From the NCBI RefSeq assembly GCF_963675165.1, contig NC_087379.1, positions 1,802,201 to 1,866,200 on the forward strand: a stretch of 64,000 nt of DNA, written 5' to 3'. Below, in pieces: positions 23,572 through 34,959 of the stretch. The translations under genes and the position numbers were made by a program. Within the stretch, counting starts at the first letter, position 1, and each line of letters begins with the position of its first letter. The stretch is from Halichondria panicea (taxonomy: Eukaryota; Porifera; Demospongiae; Suberitida; Halichondriidae). The notes beneath the pieces were generated by a model. That model was not told the origin of the DNA. It ran no database searches and worked only from the letters and a program-made list of their open reading frames with translations.

Positions 23572-26553
23572 CCCTGTGTATCTCTGTCAGGAATGATGAC
23601 TCCAAACTCTGTCTTGAACACACCCACCTCCCCCTCAGAGTCCTTGGACGAGACTACCTGCCGGCCAAGAGTACAAATCAGAGCTATTAGTACCGTATGT
23701 AGTAATATTGTGGCAATGAAACATTATGCGTAAATCAACAGTTTAACAGCTAATTGTAGAAAGTAGTTGCGGATCGACAAAGCCATTTACAATCTTTATC
23801 CATTGTTAAGTTAGGGACAAAACGATAGTCATAGTCACATTGTACTTATCAAACCATAGATTGAATAGCGAGAGGGATTGGAAACGGAAGTAGCGTCACG
23901 TGACATATTTTACATTGAATTTGCAGCATGGCACCTAGCTGAGAGCCTTAATTTGATGTCAATCCGTGTTACGATTGCTCAACATGCGGGAAACAATGTT
24001 TCATGAATTATAATCACTACAAGATATTCAGAGCCCCCCTAAAACGTCATTCTCATGCCCCCTAATGGTGGGTGAGCTCAGTTGGAAAAGAAAAAATACA
24101 TTTTTGACTTTTGTGAAGATAGCTAGAGGTACAAAACGTTCTTTGTCATGCCATGAGATCTTTATGTACCTAGAATGCTTCTAATAATAGCTAAGACTGT
24201 GCAACTCATCGGTGTACTGTGTCCCATATGGTCTCAAGTGTCAGTTGGAAGTGTAAGTTTAGTACAAATGTAGTATAATCTAGCAGACAGTGGAAGGTAC
24301 TCAACGTTAGATACACAGCCTCAATTACACCCCGGCATAATGCGGATATAATTCGAGGTAACTTCCATTTCTAATCCCTCTCTCTATTCGACCTATGGTA
24401 AAACATGTAGCTCAAGTTATAAGCACTCTAAGTTAATATCAAAACAGGGCCTATATTTCGAACATTTCACCAAGGCTATAATACATACATGTACATTGTA
24501 GCTACATAATTATGTAGACCATCTTTTTTTGCGAATGGATTCAAAAGCAATCACTGATCTAAACAGCATTGTATCAATTAATACACTTACATTTACATAC
24601 ATACACGTATAATCCTCTCCCTACACACGCACATGCACAAAAGGTCTAGAGCTGACTCTGTCTACTGTACGATACGATACACTAATTTCCTCACCTGCAC
24701 AATGGAGGAGAAGGTGTCCTTGTAAATGACGTTACCGGTCTGACTGCTATATGAAATGTCCACAATCCCACTGGACCATCCTGTTATCACATCAGGCACT
24801 CCATCCTCATTCATGTCAAACCCTGCCATACATATCGGCTGGTGCTTCGACTGTGTGTGGGTGTGTGGGGTGAAACAGTACTCATAGTTATGAATATCCA
24901 TTACTTCATCGTCCATACATTTTCAGTTTTCAAAAAGAAGATGGATATTCATTCTACAGGCTTTGAGGGACAGATAGTTAGACACACCCCCACTCACTTT
25001 GATCCTCCAGAATCTCTCTTGTCCGCTGTACACGCCCACTATTCCATTGGCGAGGGCGTAACTGAATTTGTCTCCCTGCAGGGGACACAGCGCCGTTGTG
25101 ACAGGGAAACATGTATGTACTTTCAGCTATACATCTAAACTCTCCCTAAGGGTGGACCAAATAGGCAATCTCTCAAATATGACCGTTGATAACATATTAA
25201 AAGGTCTCGGAAATTGGATCCACGTAATTCAAGTTATGGCAGCTGAAAGTACTCTAACTATGAGCACTCTGGTTATGTGGTCACAGTTTGTGTACAAAAC
25301 AACACCTCTGTACAATGGTCTAAACTTTGCTCTCCAAATGTACAGCAGGAGGCTCCACTACACACACAACACATGTCCATACACACACAGAGCTATACAG
25401 ACACTAGCTCACCTGCGTACAGTTCATCGCCCTGGAACACTCTGATGTCATAGTCCTCAGAGCCGACCAGCAGCTCACTCCTCCCATCAGAGTTAAAGTC
25501 CGCCAGGGCCAGCGAGCACACATTGTCCCCGGTTACCTAGGCAGGTTGTCAAGGCTTGAGCAACAGCTATAATAATTATTGTTACATTCGGTAGTAGCTA
25601 GTCTTAATACATAACAAAATTGAAGAGGAACCATTTCATAGTGGTACTGAGTAGATACTCACTGTCCAGAACGAGTCTTGTCCCTCATGGTCCAGTCCAG
25701 TGATTGCACAATTACCCCCAACAAAGGCCAGGGGCTTACTCATGTCCGCCAGCTGCCCTATCAGTATGGTATTAGCTCCGTCAGGCAGCTGCATGGAGAG
25801 TATAAAGTGTTTGGACCTGTGTCATAGTAAGTCAAATCTTATACAGACATTGTTGGTTTTAGGGTGGCCACTATAGACAGTTTTTACTGTACATACTATC
25901 AGGAGTTACCCAACTGGTACAATCACGGCATTGCACATACATTGCACATACATGTAAATCTCAAACTAATGCATTTTGTGCTAACAATATATAGAAAGGC
26001 AATACAAATAAGTAACCGTTTACTACCCCAGGGTAGACCACACCCACCACCCCTCCCCCTCACCTCCTTATAGAACAGCTCAGAGTTTTGCTCCACATCA
26101 TATGCCAGTACGTTGGTTTGGGTACCCACCACCAACACGTCCTGGTTCAGTTCCGGATCCAGTTTCCTCGCTGCCAATGATGTCACATGTTGTCCGATGC
26201 TCAGCAGAGTGATGTCAGAGTCTGAGGATGAGACTGAGAGACGAGCAGTGGATATGGTTGAGGGGGAGGGGCTGGACATACGCCGGTGAGGTGTGTGTAT
26301 GAAAATCTACACAGGAAGAAAACTAAATAATTATTAGTTTTATGATCACGTAGACAGCAATCTGTTGTAAGCACAGGGAACGTAAGAACCAATGTGTGAA
26401 TGTTGAGAGGTGCACTGTAATTAGAATGAACACTACCTTTCCACCATTTGTAGCTGCAGTTAGTGATGGATGCCTGCCATCGTAATGTCCGACCGTCACC
26501 AGTCTGGGGAAGATCTTCTGGTTCAGTTTGAGCGTGAAAATTGGTACCAGCAT
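23572..26553 (-). pseudogene. BBS2: BBS2 pseudogene, copy 1 (5' half)
   Basis: Exons match the N-terminal beta-propeller of Bardet-Biedl syndrome protein 2, a BBSome subunit that sorts cargo in cilia. Exon 1 (26553-26437) starts [19 protein letters not shown]. Exons 2 (26306-26064), 3 (25788-25663) and 4 (25536-25413) are open and in phase and include VGTQTNVLAYDV and [10 protein letters not shown]. Exon 5 (to 24998) has lost its acceptor and first residues through a deletion of about 55 bp relative to copy 2. Exon 6 (24850-24695) is open but has two small in-frame indels (for example TFSSIVQ where copy 2 has TFSSTVAGIVQ). Exon 7 is absent. Exon 8 (ending 23572) has lost about 34 bp. Nothing of the C-terminal half is present, so this is a truncated, decaying copy. 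Exons 1-4 alone could still be translated. Confidence 0.85.
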
Positions 26554-26732
26554 CTTTAGCTAGCTATATCAATGGCTTGATTAAATAAAGGGGGCGTAGC
26601 TGCTTGCCTGCAGCCTTTTCATCAACGATCATTTCCATTTGAGCAACATTTTTAATTTAGACTGCAATTATTCAACATTAATTAATTGCTCACTGCACAA
26701 AAATCAAGTGCAAGGTATACATGACATGACAG

Positions 26733-26910
26733 TTATCTGATATAGTCCACATCTTTGATCCCATATATACTTGCATGGTTGCCAGTAGCGACACCGCTCT
26801 CTTTGCAGACTCCACTGAGTCCACTCAATCCATTCAAGTGAGCTGGCCAGAGCCCTCCAGCAAAATAGATATTCCCCTGAGGCTTGACCTTTGCAGGGTA
26901 GAACTCGTGG
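26733..26910 (-). pseudogene. Amine oxidase C-terminal fragment
   Basis: The minus frame FHEFYPAKVKPQGNIYFAGG and the terminal YGIKDVDYIR match the last 60 residues of the flavin amine oxidase at 43.5-45.1 kb, with scrambling between them (GGLWPAHLNG versus GGHLASSLAW). Similarity stops abruptly near 26910. It lies about 180 bp before the BBS2 copy 1 start, the same arrangement as in the second block, so it marks the edge of the segmental duplication. Confidence 0.8.
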
Positions 26911-27288
26911 AATCGCAGCAAATTGGCAAATCATCATGAGGGATGCTCATTATCTTAAACTGGGAGTTTGAGTCTTTGACCAACTTTTAAAAATCCCTGA
27001 ACCCTCTTTCTGGAGTGCTGACTTGTACACCCTTAGAACTCGTACAGGATAGAGCACAGCTGTGTGTGTGGGGGCGGGGGTGAACAGTAGGATACTGAAG
27101 TATAGAGGTTACAAAATAATGGTTAATTTCAGCATATACAGTTGCACACTAAAAATTATAATCGCTATGCTACACAACACTAGCAGATACTTCAACATGA
27201 CTGAGTTTGTACATGTAATGAGTACAAACAATAAGTACAAATTACAGTACACACAACAAAATAATGTGTACCCTATTCTCACCATTCC

Positions 27289-27378
27289 GGCAGCAAAAAT
27301 TATCTTCTGCATGAGTGTTGTCTTGACTATGTGAGACGTGTGAGGAACGACAGACCCTCTCCAGTCTCCAGGACCAGG
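27289..27378 (-). other. Exon-like segment of unknown gene
   Basis: A minus-strand stretch bounded by CCATGCAG and GTGAGAA has an open frame containing PGPGDWRGSVVPHTSH. No family is recognised and no neighbouring exon was found. It may be another gene fragment. Confidence 0.2.
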
Positions 27379-27796
27379 CTGCATGGAGGGAGGGACACAC
27401 TGCGTTAGAGCTATGTATAGCTATCAATAACCTTTACCAAACTGATCATCACAATTGAATCTCTATAACAATGGCATATAATAAGAGCCTCACTGAGTGA
27501 GAAATGGGACAGGCTTATACAGCCTCAGGGATACCTGACCTAACACGAGTATATATATAATGCTGCGCATGCAGCACTATATAATATATCCTATTGAGCC
27601 AGACTTATGTATAGTATATATACATGCATAATATTATGGTTATACAATAATTATACTAAACAAACTCAAACTCATGCATGTCTATAATAAGTAAGGACCA
27701 CTATAGTCACAAGATATCTCACTATAGCAGAGGGGACTGTCCCGGGGGGAGTACCAATATAGCCATATATAGTCAGTTAAAACACTAATCAAAACA

Positions 27797-28129
27797 ATGG
27801 CTAACACACAAGACAGAGTACACGTTCCAAATCAAAAAATTGAGAGAGATGAAGTGAGAGCTGGTGATCACATATACGTCCATGAAGCTGGAGGCATCTT
27901 TAACAAACATGGAACTGTTTACAAGAAGGAAAATGGAGATATGAATGTGGTCTACTATGACAAAAAGTCAGCTTCAATTGCTTCAATTGCTGTACGTAAT
28001 TCTGTAGCCAGCTCCGCAGTGATAACTGCCTTGCCGCGAGAGGATCTGGCTCCTCATATTGCCTGGATCGAGGATCTAATTAGTGAGAAGGATAGGCGGC
28101 ATCTTAGCCAGTTAAGGATTTTTCTGTAA
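27797..28129 (+). pseudogene. LRAT-domain N-terminal fragment fused to antisense retroelement
   Basis: ATG at 27797 opens a 110-codon frame. Residues 20-40 (VRAGDHIYVHEAGGIFNKHG) align with the LKPGDHIYVYR...HHGI start of the intact LRAT genes and keep the first catalytic-type histidine. From about 28000 the frame is simply the antisense of the retroelement C-terminus on the minus strand, so the rest of the LRAT domain, including the NCETF cysteine, is gone. A TATA-rich leader and the CCCGGGGGGAGTACC motif lie about 50 bp upstream. Transcription is possible, but an active enzyme is not expected. Confidence 0.65.
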
Positions 28130-29200
28130 GGGTTGTCCCATTTGTGCGAGAGCAAGGAAGGCCCAATCTTTTATAGAAGGTTGTGGCCTCTCTGCCCATC
28201 CCACCAGTATAGTGGACATTACCAAAGGTGTAAATGATGCATGTTCTATTTCTCTTACTCTCTGTTCGTAGGATCTTTTCTTTTCTCTTTCATGTATCTT
28301 ATAGCACGCTGCTAGTGAGCCTCTGTTTGATGGGGCATGGGGGTTGAACACTCGTACATCAAAGTAGGTTTTTTCAAGTCTGCCTCCCCATACCCCATTT
28401 GCTGAGATGTCAAGACGAGCACCTTCTTGGGTATTAGCTATGGAAAACCAGAGTGTTTCTTCGGTAATTGGCTGTAGGCCCGGTTCAATGCAAACATCGT
28501 TGCATACTTCGGTGAGCAAGTCGGCAGTTAAGTCCCGTATCTCGTTGTGCCTGATAGTCGGGAAACCTCCTTTGGCACATGATAGAGCATGTTCAATAGA
28601 GAAAGCTCTGCCACAGTCACAATTTGATGAAGTATTTGTTGGATTCCATCTGTAGCGCAGTGCTAGGGTATCTTGGAATGCTCCCTTGTGTAGGGTAAAG
28701 CCATGTTCTGATAGTGGTAGTGCCGTCAGCCACGAGGAAGCGCCCTTCTCGCTGGCAAGATCCATTGCTCTTTGCAGCTAGAGTGTCCGGGAGAAGTTGA
28801 TTCAACTCCATGGCTTTAGAGGTGTTCTCATGGTTATTCAGCCTTCTAACGTTTTTCTTGTGGTCCAGTTGTGTGTTAAGAGTTTCCAATCCATAAACAT
28901 GGTCGTGCGATTGAATTCCATCAATGAGAGGCCCACATATAGCGAGTGATGATCGAAATTCGCTGTCTGCCTTCTTCAATGGAATGCTGATACCCAGTCC
29001 TCCTAGCCTGGCAGGTATAGTGCATGCATGTATAGGGTTGTTTCTAGGTTGTTCGGTGGTGGTCTCCCTGTAAGGGCTGGGATTAGATTTGTTTGAATAC
29101 TTATTAGATTCATCGAGTGGTTGTAACAGCTGACCAATGGTAGGCATTACTCGGCTCAGGTAGGTCCATTTGCTCATTAATCCATGTGTTAAATGTGGTG
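28000..29200 (-). pseudogene. Retroelement C-terminal region, frameshifted
   Basis: The minus strand reads THGLMSKWTYLSRVMPTIG, PARLGGLGI, EKGASSWLTALPL, EHALSCAKGGFPTIRHNEI, GARLDISANGVWGG and FDVRVFNPHAPSNRG, a string of motifs I know from the region after the reverse transcriptase in retroelement polyproteins of sponges and corals. Frameshifts separate the segments near 28750 and 28190, and stops interrupt the last part (to about 28000). The reverse-transcriptase core is missing upstream, so this is a 5'-truncated dead insertion. It landed in an LRAT gene copy. Confidence 0.75.
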
Positions 29201-29285
29201 CTATATGACATCTAGGTGAGTTCGCACATGCACACACAAACAAACAACATACCATTATACCCGCTGGCCGCAGGTTAATAATTAA
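29200..29285 (+). repeat. Degenerate GC-hairpin repeat copy
   Basis: A GTGAGT donor-like site, an ACAAACAAACAAAC run, and TACCCGCTGGCCGC followed by GGTTAATAATTA resemble the end of the repeat unit at 21.6-21.78 kb. It joins the retroelement relic to the LRAT flank. Confidence 0.5.
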
Positions 29286-29359
29286 GGACCACTTAGCACT
29301 ATAGTCACAAGGTATGGCACCAGCAGAGGGGACTGTCCCTATGCAAAAAAAGTGTGGGT

Positions 29360-29760
29360 GTAACATGCTACAAAAACTATCACTTATAGCATTTCCGAGC
29401 CACCTATAATTATATATATAGCATTTCTGCAGACATCTCAATAAACATTACTATGTCAATTGCAACAAAGTAATCAATAGTAATTTATTCTGACGCTGTC
29501 GATGAACTGTAAACTAGCTACTTTATCGAGAGCAGTTTTGTACATTAAAATTAATATGATAATTACAAACAGACATACCACCAACATGAAAGACAATAAG
29601 AAATCGGATAGCCAACAACTACATCGATTATGGTGCAGCTGTCAATCAAGGTATGTACATTATGTAACCATCTCCTCGCTCTATCAACAATGACGTAGTG
29701 AAAGTTAATCTGCACAGTTCGAAGTACCACATGTGGAAGTCGGGAACAATTAATTACTCG
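29360..29760. repeat. Diverged duplicate of 39.72-40.10 kb
   Basis: Shared blocks include GTCAATCAAGGTATGTACAT, ATCTCCTCGCTCTATCAAC and GTGAAAGTTAATCTGCACAG, in the same order and orientation in both places. No gene is seen. The pair lies near the LRAT cluster and on the flank of the second BBS2 block. Confidence 0.65.
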
Positions 29761-29974
29761 ACGTATAATTATAGTAATTATAAAAACTCAAAATTGTTGC
29801 TTATTAATAATATCAGGCTAATCGTTTTCTCATGATAAATGTATATACATGCGATCGAGGCTATATAGGAATGCATACATACAGAAACTAGACAGAGTTT
29901 TCTCCCTAATGAATATTGGTAGGAAAACCCACAAGGGTTCAATTCCCATCACTAATTAATACATTGTACATATA

Positions 29975-30185
29975 GAAAATGGAAGTGGCTGTACAAGAAG
30001 GGAAATGGTACAAGAGAGTTTACCATGCAGCCATTTGATCTAACGTGAAGACCTGCAGCCAGGTGACCACATCTACGTCTATAGAAAGCTATATAGGGAT
30101 GTACGCACATCACGGTATCTATGCTGGTAAGAACGAAGCAGGAAAACAAATGGTGATTCATTTTATCAACACAAGTACAGGTTCA
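29975..30185 (+). pseudogene. LRAT-domain pseudogene
   Basis: One frame gives LQPGDHIYVYRKLYRDV and another gives YAHHGIYAGKNEAGKQMVIHF, which together match the GDHIYVYR, HHGIYTGE and VIH segments of the intact paralogs at 31.6 and 35.2 kb. A frameshift lies between them at about 30095, and a stop follows within 30 bases of VIHF. The NCETF half is missing. Confidence 0.7.
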
Positions 30186-30289
30186 TCGTGCGGATTTGAT
30201 TGAGGTATTACAAGATGTATCGAAAAAAAGAACGTTGGACTGAAAGGCGCAAAGCCTCGATTGGTTGCACAGCCCACAGATTGCAGGGA

Positions 30290-31195
30290 AATTCAAAGAG
30301 TGGGAAATGATCGACCATGATTGTTGTAAAAAGGATGCCAAAAGTCCAAAGTCTAAAAATAATGGCTGCTGCAGCTGTAGCAGTCTACACAGACAGACAC
30401 ACAAGACACATATACACAAACACATACCGTATACCTCGCTTGTGCATACTGAGGCATAATAATGAAAGCACCGTGGGTATACTGATGCCGCCTTGATGGA
30501 GGAAAAAAAAGATTTATTACAAGGAAGCTAAAGTACTATAGCAGACTATTATTAAATACACACATGTAAAGTTACAATTTACATTTAACATTTTAATAGA
30601 GTGGGAAATGATCGGCTATGATTATTGCTAAAAAGGTTTAAAGTTCATAATTATTAATAGCTGGCTCTTTTCTCACTCTTGCAGCTATATACTATGCAAT
30701 AGCTAGCATTCTAGTGGAGAGCTAATTACTAAATAGAATAGCTATATAAGTTATATCAACAGATTTTGCCATACGCTAGAGTCTGAAGAGTCGCAACATA
30801 CAGACTTCAAAGTCAGCAAAACTAAGCTATAACTCGAGAACGAAGTATTATTTTGTAAATGCAATCCAAGCCTATATTAGATACTCTTACTTGCACTTCA
30901 TTTATCATTGACCAGCTGTAACAGCCAGTATACAAAGACAGACAGACAGACAAACACACTACCGTACACCTTGCTGCGAATGCACACCGGCCGAGGCATA
31001 AATACTACCTTGTTGCCGAGAAACTAGACAATGCACTTTGATCAGTTACTACAGAGTAAAACATTTCGTTTGATTCAGTTAGTGCACTGCATTGCATTCG
31101 TTCCGGTATTTCACGCCTACATTTTTCGTTGGTAAAATTTTCATATACATTGTGTAGAGGTCATGCAGCTTGCCCATAAAAATTACCTAAGGTTA
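30290..31195. mobile_element. Cluster of dispersed repeats
   Basis: Two copies of the family seen at 21.79-22.22 kb (about 30290-30480 and 30600-31010) are followed by a degenerate relative of the TA-flanked MITE at 38.11 kb (about 31050-31195, sharing CGTTCCGGTA, CACGCCTAC and CAGCTTGCCCA). No coding frame is seen. Confidence 0.6.
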
Positions 31196-31349
31196 GCAGA
31201 CAATATAGTTAATAATATAGTATAGGGCCAGGACTAGTAGATATTTATACCTATACTACATTATTACCATATCCTCATTGTACGAACCTAAACATCATTT
31301 TGTATATATGCATGTATATGCACATTCGTAATATTGCCAGTCATGCTGA

Positions 31350-31515
31350 GATAGACTAATGAATATTAGCAAATTCATTCCCCTGGGTAACTCCCCCAAA
31401 ACAGCAGCTACGTCATTAAAACAGCCCAAGAAATTTCCCTCTAAGCAATACACCAATGGAATTCCCCCCTATATAGGCAAACAGTAACTATAAAAGTGCA
31501 TCAATCAAAACAACA
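31350..31515 (+). promoter_or_regulatory. LRAT gene promoter, copy 1
   Basis: A block conserved upstream of both intact LRAT genes: AGACTAATGAATATT, CCCCTGGGTAACTCCC, then TATATAGG with ACTATAAAAG about 20 bp further on and an A-rich leader before the ATG. The TATA-like motif sits about 85 bp before the start codon. The same block is at 34960-35120 and, without a gene, at 39.28-39.43 kb. Confidence 0.6.
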
Positions 31516-31557
31516 AGATTACAGGTGATCTACAAATTCGTAACAAGATCGATAGCA

Positions 31558-32196
31558 ATGATGGAAGAGCACAATTCTACAAATGAGTGCACTGTTGTAC
31601 TCGGAGAGAGGTCTCACAGCTGCCCTACATTGAATGAAGAAGATGACTCGGCTAGTAGAGTACACTATATCAGTCATCTACAGCGACGGAGAAACCTGAA
31701 ACCAGGCGACCATATCTACGTGTATCGAGTCCTCCATTTATACCAGCACCACGGTATCTTCACGGGGGAGGAGGGAGAAGGAGAGGTCATTCACGTCAGT
31801 GGACACAAGTTCAGCAAGACTTCGGCTACTGTCACCTCCAGCAGTTTATCAGAGTTCCTTAGTGGTGGACTGCTACATCTGGTCTCCTACAACGATCCTC
31901 ACACAAATTTCAAGATACGAGGAACTTGTCACACAAGTTGTAGCAGACCAGCTGAAGATGTGGTGAGCACAGCAAAGGAATTCTTAAATAATCCAGACAG
32001 CTGGGGCAAATATAATTTAGCATATCGGAACTGTGAAACTTTCGCTTACTACTGCAAAATAGGGACAGAATCTTTGATCGGTAACACAAGCGTTAACTAC
32101 AAGCCTCGGGAACGCTCAACAACCAACAGAGTACAAGGTACAGGACCACTTGCCAAACATTTACTAGCTACATTAGTGGATGAGGAAGAATTTTGA
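31558..32196 (+). CDS. LRAT-domain (NlpC/P60-type) enzyme, copy 1
   Basis: A single-exon gene of 212 residues. I start it at the ATG at 31558 (MMEEHNS), not at the earlier GTG of the open frame, because the paralog at 35190 begins at the same place. After a serine-rich N-terminus, LKPGDHIYVYR opens the LRAT fold. HHGI supplies the catalytic-type histidine, VIHVSG the second histidine, and NCETFAYYC near residue 159 the nucleophile cysteine of the NCEHF motif. Family members (LRAT, PLAAT) transfer acyl groups from phospholipids or act as thiol phospholipases at membranes. Unlike many relatives it shows no clear C-terminal membrane helix. The conserved TATA-containing block lies upstream. The substrate cannot be told from sequence. 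Confidence 0.85.
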   Translation: MMEEHNSTNECTVVLGERSHSCPTLNEEDDSASRVHYISHLQRRRNLKPGDHIYVYRVLHLYQHHGIFTGEEGEGEVIHVSGHKFSKTSATVTSSSLSEFLSGGLLHLVSYNDPHTNFKIRGTCHTSCSRPAEDVVSTAKEFLNNPDSWGKYNLAYRNCETFAYYCKIGTESLIGNTSVNYKPRERSTTNRVQGTGPLAKHLLATLVDEEEF

Positions 32197-32199
32197 GAA

Positions 32200-33800
32200 T
32201 GGATTATGCATGCTAATTAAAATATATGTCACACACATGCACATTGATATACATTATAATAGTGAGGCTGTACCTGTAATACAAGTTGATTAAATTTTTT
32301 CTCGTTATACATATTATGTGCTGATATATATCAATGTAAAAATTAATGGTGTTCAATCACAGAGTACTTAATTTAATGATTATATATATGGACTGATAAA
32401 AAAAAATAAGGTAGAAAAGATTGTTAACGCAATAGCTTTGTTGTGTGTGTGTGTGTGCATGTTCCTGATCCAATCTACTATATTCATTTACGTATAATTA
32501 TGCCAAGCGGTATAGAGCGTAAACATAGTTACAAGATGTCACCCGTAGAGTGGAGTGGGGCTGTCCCGGAGGAGTATCCATCGTTCTTACAAGCCATGTA
32601 TGTCACAGTATTCATGAAACTTAAGTCTATGAAAATCACCTAGCTTGACAGAATCAAGATCGAGGCAGTCAGTGTTCAATGACTTAGTAAGGTAATAATA
32701 ATAATAGCAACTGCACAAAAAAACAGAACACAAGGACAGATAATTCTAGACTAAATTAAGCAACACTAAATATAGAACAGTATCACATGATGTCCAAACT
32801 ATGTAATTGTCATTTCATTACTGACAGTAAAGCCCACCATAACTTCTATATATAGGTAATATAGTGACAATGGCAGCATAGATAAAAGAGAGAAATGGAT
32901 AGGAAACACTTAGCGCCTCGAAAACTATCCGCGTTTCACTCCGGGATTTATTTGAGGCCACCTACTGTATACATGGAAAAAAATGGCCAAAAACACACAA
33001 ATGATAATTGTCTTACTGTCAGTGTGAGAATCCTGCTGCTGAACTTTTACTTCTGTTTAATATACTTGAGGCTATATGACACACAGTACACTACTTATTT
33101 AGGTTGTTCTAGCTGTATTATAGGTCAGAAACATCCTGAAGTAGTGAAAGCAATGCTCATTCTGTACACCTCTAGCTACTTCCTAGCAATCCCAAAATTG
33201 TTTCTGTTATTTCTAAATGATACCTAATATAAAGGGACATTAAATTGAAGTTGTAGGGAGACTTGGATTTTCCAAAACAGCCGTAGAAGTAGTTTTCCTG
33301 GGGGTAGGGAGCGAAACACGGCTGTATCTAAGCTAGCTCAGTGTATGTATTTTATATGCAGCTTATGGGATCACGTGATCAGTTTCCAATCCATGTAGCT
33401 CTTTTATCCCTATAATGGCAGTATAGCTTCATACAAGGAAGATCTAATTCCAGTTACACTATAGCCATTTCACCATTAAAATTAAAATGAGGAGACCATA
33501 TTTCAAAGTTGTTTGTAATAGATATAGCATGATACCGAGTGCATGTTTTATACAGGCACAAGCACAATGAAAGTTGCCTGTGTATTTCAAGTGATAATTT
33601 ATATCACGATGACCCCTTACCACTTGACATCATGCCTCGAGACTACGCGACCGTGTAATAATAATTACAACAATAGGGAACTTTATGACTTTTATTACAC
33701 CATTGACAACGTGATATAAATTACTTACAAAGCATTGTGTGTGATCATATGTAATGCGCTATTATAATTATCTATTGGATAGAATTACGTACACTGATTA
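32200..33800. other. Intergenic, nothing certain
   Basis: A TG run lies near 32440, and a copy of the dispersed motif (GTCCCGGAGGAGTATCC) near 32562. A 110-codon frame at 32895-33227 shows no domain. I see no supported gene. Confidence 0.4.
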
Positions 33801-33810
33801 TTTGCTATAG

Positions 33811-34111
33811 CTGCATCTACTGCACTTGAAAGAGAGGAATATAAGACTGATGAAACTCAGTTAATCAAAACCTCTGATCTGATACTTATAGCTGATTATT
33901 TTGATGATGTGGAACTCTACTTGGAAGCATTTGAACTGTCTACTGCTGAGCAAACTGATGTCAAAAACTTAATAACAAAGGGCACTCAAATAGCAATGAA
34001 TGAATGCTTATCTATTTGGAAACGACATAACCCTTCCACAGCTACAGTCAGGACATTGCTAAATATCTTAAAAAAATTGAGAAAAGAAGAAATAGCATTA
34101 AAAGTTCGAAG
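33811..34111 (+). CDS. Death-domain exon (partial gene)
   Basis: After an acceptor (TTTGCTATAG at 33810) an open frame encodes TASTALEREEYKTDE, then ADYFDDVELYLEAFELS, then MNECLSIWKRHNPSTATVRT and LLNILKKLRKEEIALKV, before a donor (GAAG then GTACTG) at 34111. The MNECLSIWK, NPSTATVRTLL and final L-EEIAL pattern is that of helices 4-6 of a Death-fold domain. The gene is on the strand opposite to the 9.9-kb death-domain exon. No partner exons are recognisable on either side, so it may be a fragment or part of a gene with unrecognised exons. A signalling adaptor role is inferred from the fold. Confidence 0.55.
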
Positions 34112-34119
34112 GTACTGTT

Positions 34120-34955
34120 TACTAACTGCTATATATATTATGTACGTACGTATATAGCTATATACACAGTTGTTTGAAAATTAATCTTTGGTCACAAAAA
34201 AATAAAAGTCGATCAATGGCCAAGTCTGTCGATCATTATAATCATTATACTACGCCCACTCACTGAAACATCTGTGTTTGTGTCTCCCCGTCAGACGGGC
34301 ACACTATATCGAGGAAGTATAATTATACATTATACAACTCCAGTCCTCAGTCAGGTAGCAAAAAGAGGACTTTCCCGGGGGAAGTACATGGCTATATATA
34401 ATAATAATAGTCAGTATAATTATAATTATTGGAAAGCACACAATGCAACTGTTATACAGTCAGAGCCTCCAAGTATACGGTTACTTCAGGATTTATACGG
34501 ATTTCTCTTTTCTAATACGGTTATACGGAATTAATTCGGATATAGACATGTGCTGCACTGTATACTTGTGACCTTTTGTCAGCTTACAGAATAACTGGCC
34601 TTAGTTTTGTGAAATGGGCAGTGAATTAAGTGTCTAGTAGCATCCCTTATATATACAGCTGCATGTAGTAACTCTATATGTCCTATAAATATATTATACT
34701 GGTGGGGAGTCTGATATTGATATAAATCCCCTCCCCCCCCCCCCCCCGGGGCGACTATTATAAAACCACTAAACAGTTTACCATGCTTTTACATCGTTTA
34801 TACTGAAAAATTAACTTAAGTTTCTACTTGCATGGGGAGGCTATGGCTATATATGCATGTGCAGTGCAGTGCAGTATCTGTACTCAAACAATGGCTGACT
34901 GACAAGACAGAGTGGGATTTACACGTACTAAATTCATTGTTATAATGTATATGCA
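34120..34955. other. Intergenic, with a long C run
   Basis: It holds a copy of the CCCGGGGGAAGTAC motif near 34375 and a homopolymer C run of about 18 near 34729-34748. No gene is recognised. Confidence 0.45.
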
Positions 34956-34959
34956 TGTG

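Noticed and set aside
24662-25445. Overlapping plus-strand frames across the BBS2 exons (also 41275-42070)
   Set aside because: They are antisense shadows of the minus-strand exons; the minus frames carry the BBS2 similarity.
29925-29955. GGTTCAATTCC, a tRNA B-box-like sequence
   Set aside because: No A box at the right distance and no foldable tRNA around it.
32895-33227. 110-codon open frame that could be a membrane protein
   Set aside because: Hydrophobic stretches are common in AT-rich frames. There is no homology, and no splice or promoter support.
33480-33505. AGGAGACCATATTTC as another LRAT relic (GDHI-like)
   Set aside because: Only about five residues match and nothing on either side supports it.
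34729-34748. Long C homopolymer as a functional i-motif site
   Set aside because: Most likely a slippage-prone tract or a sequencing problem; nothing nearby suggests regulation.
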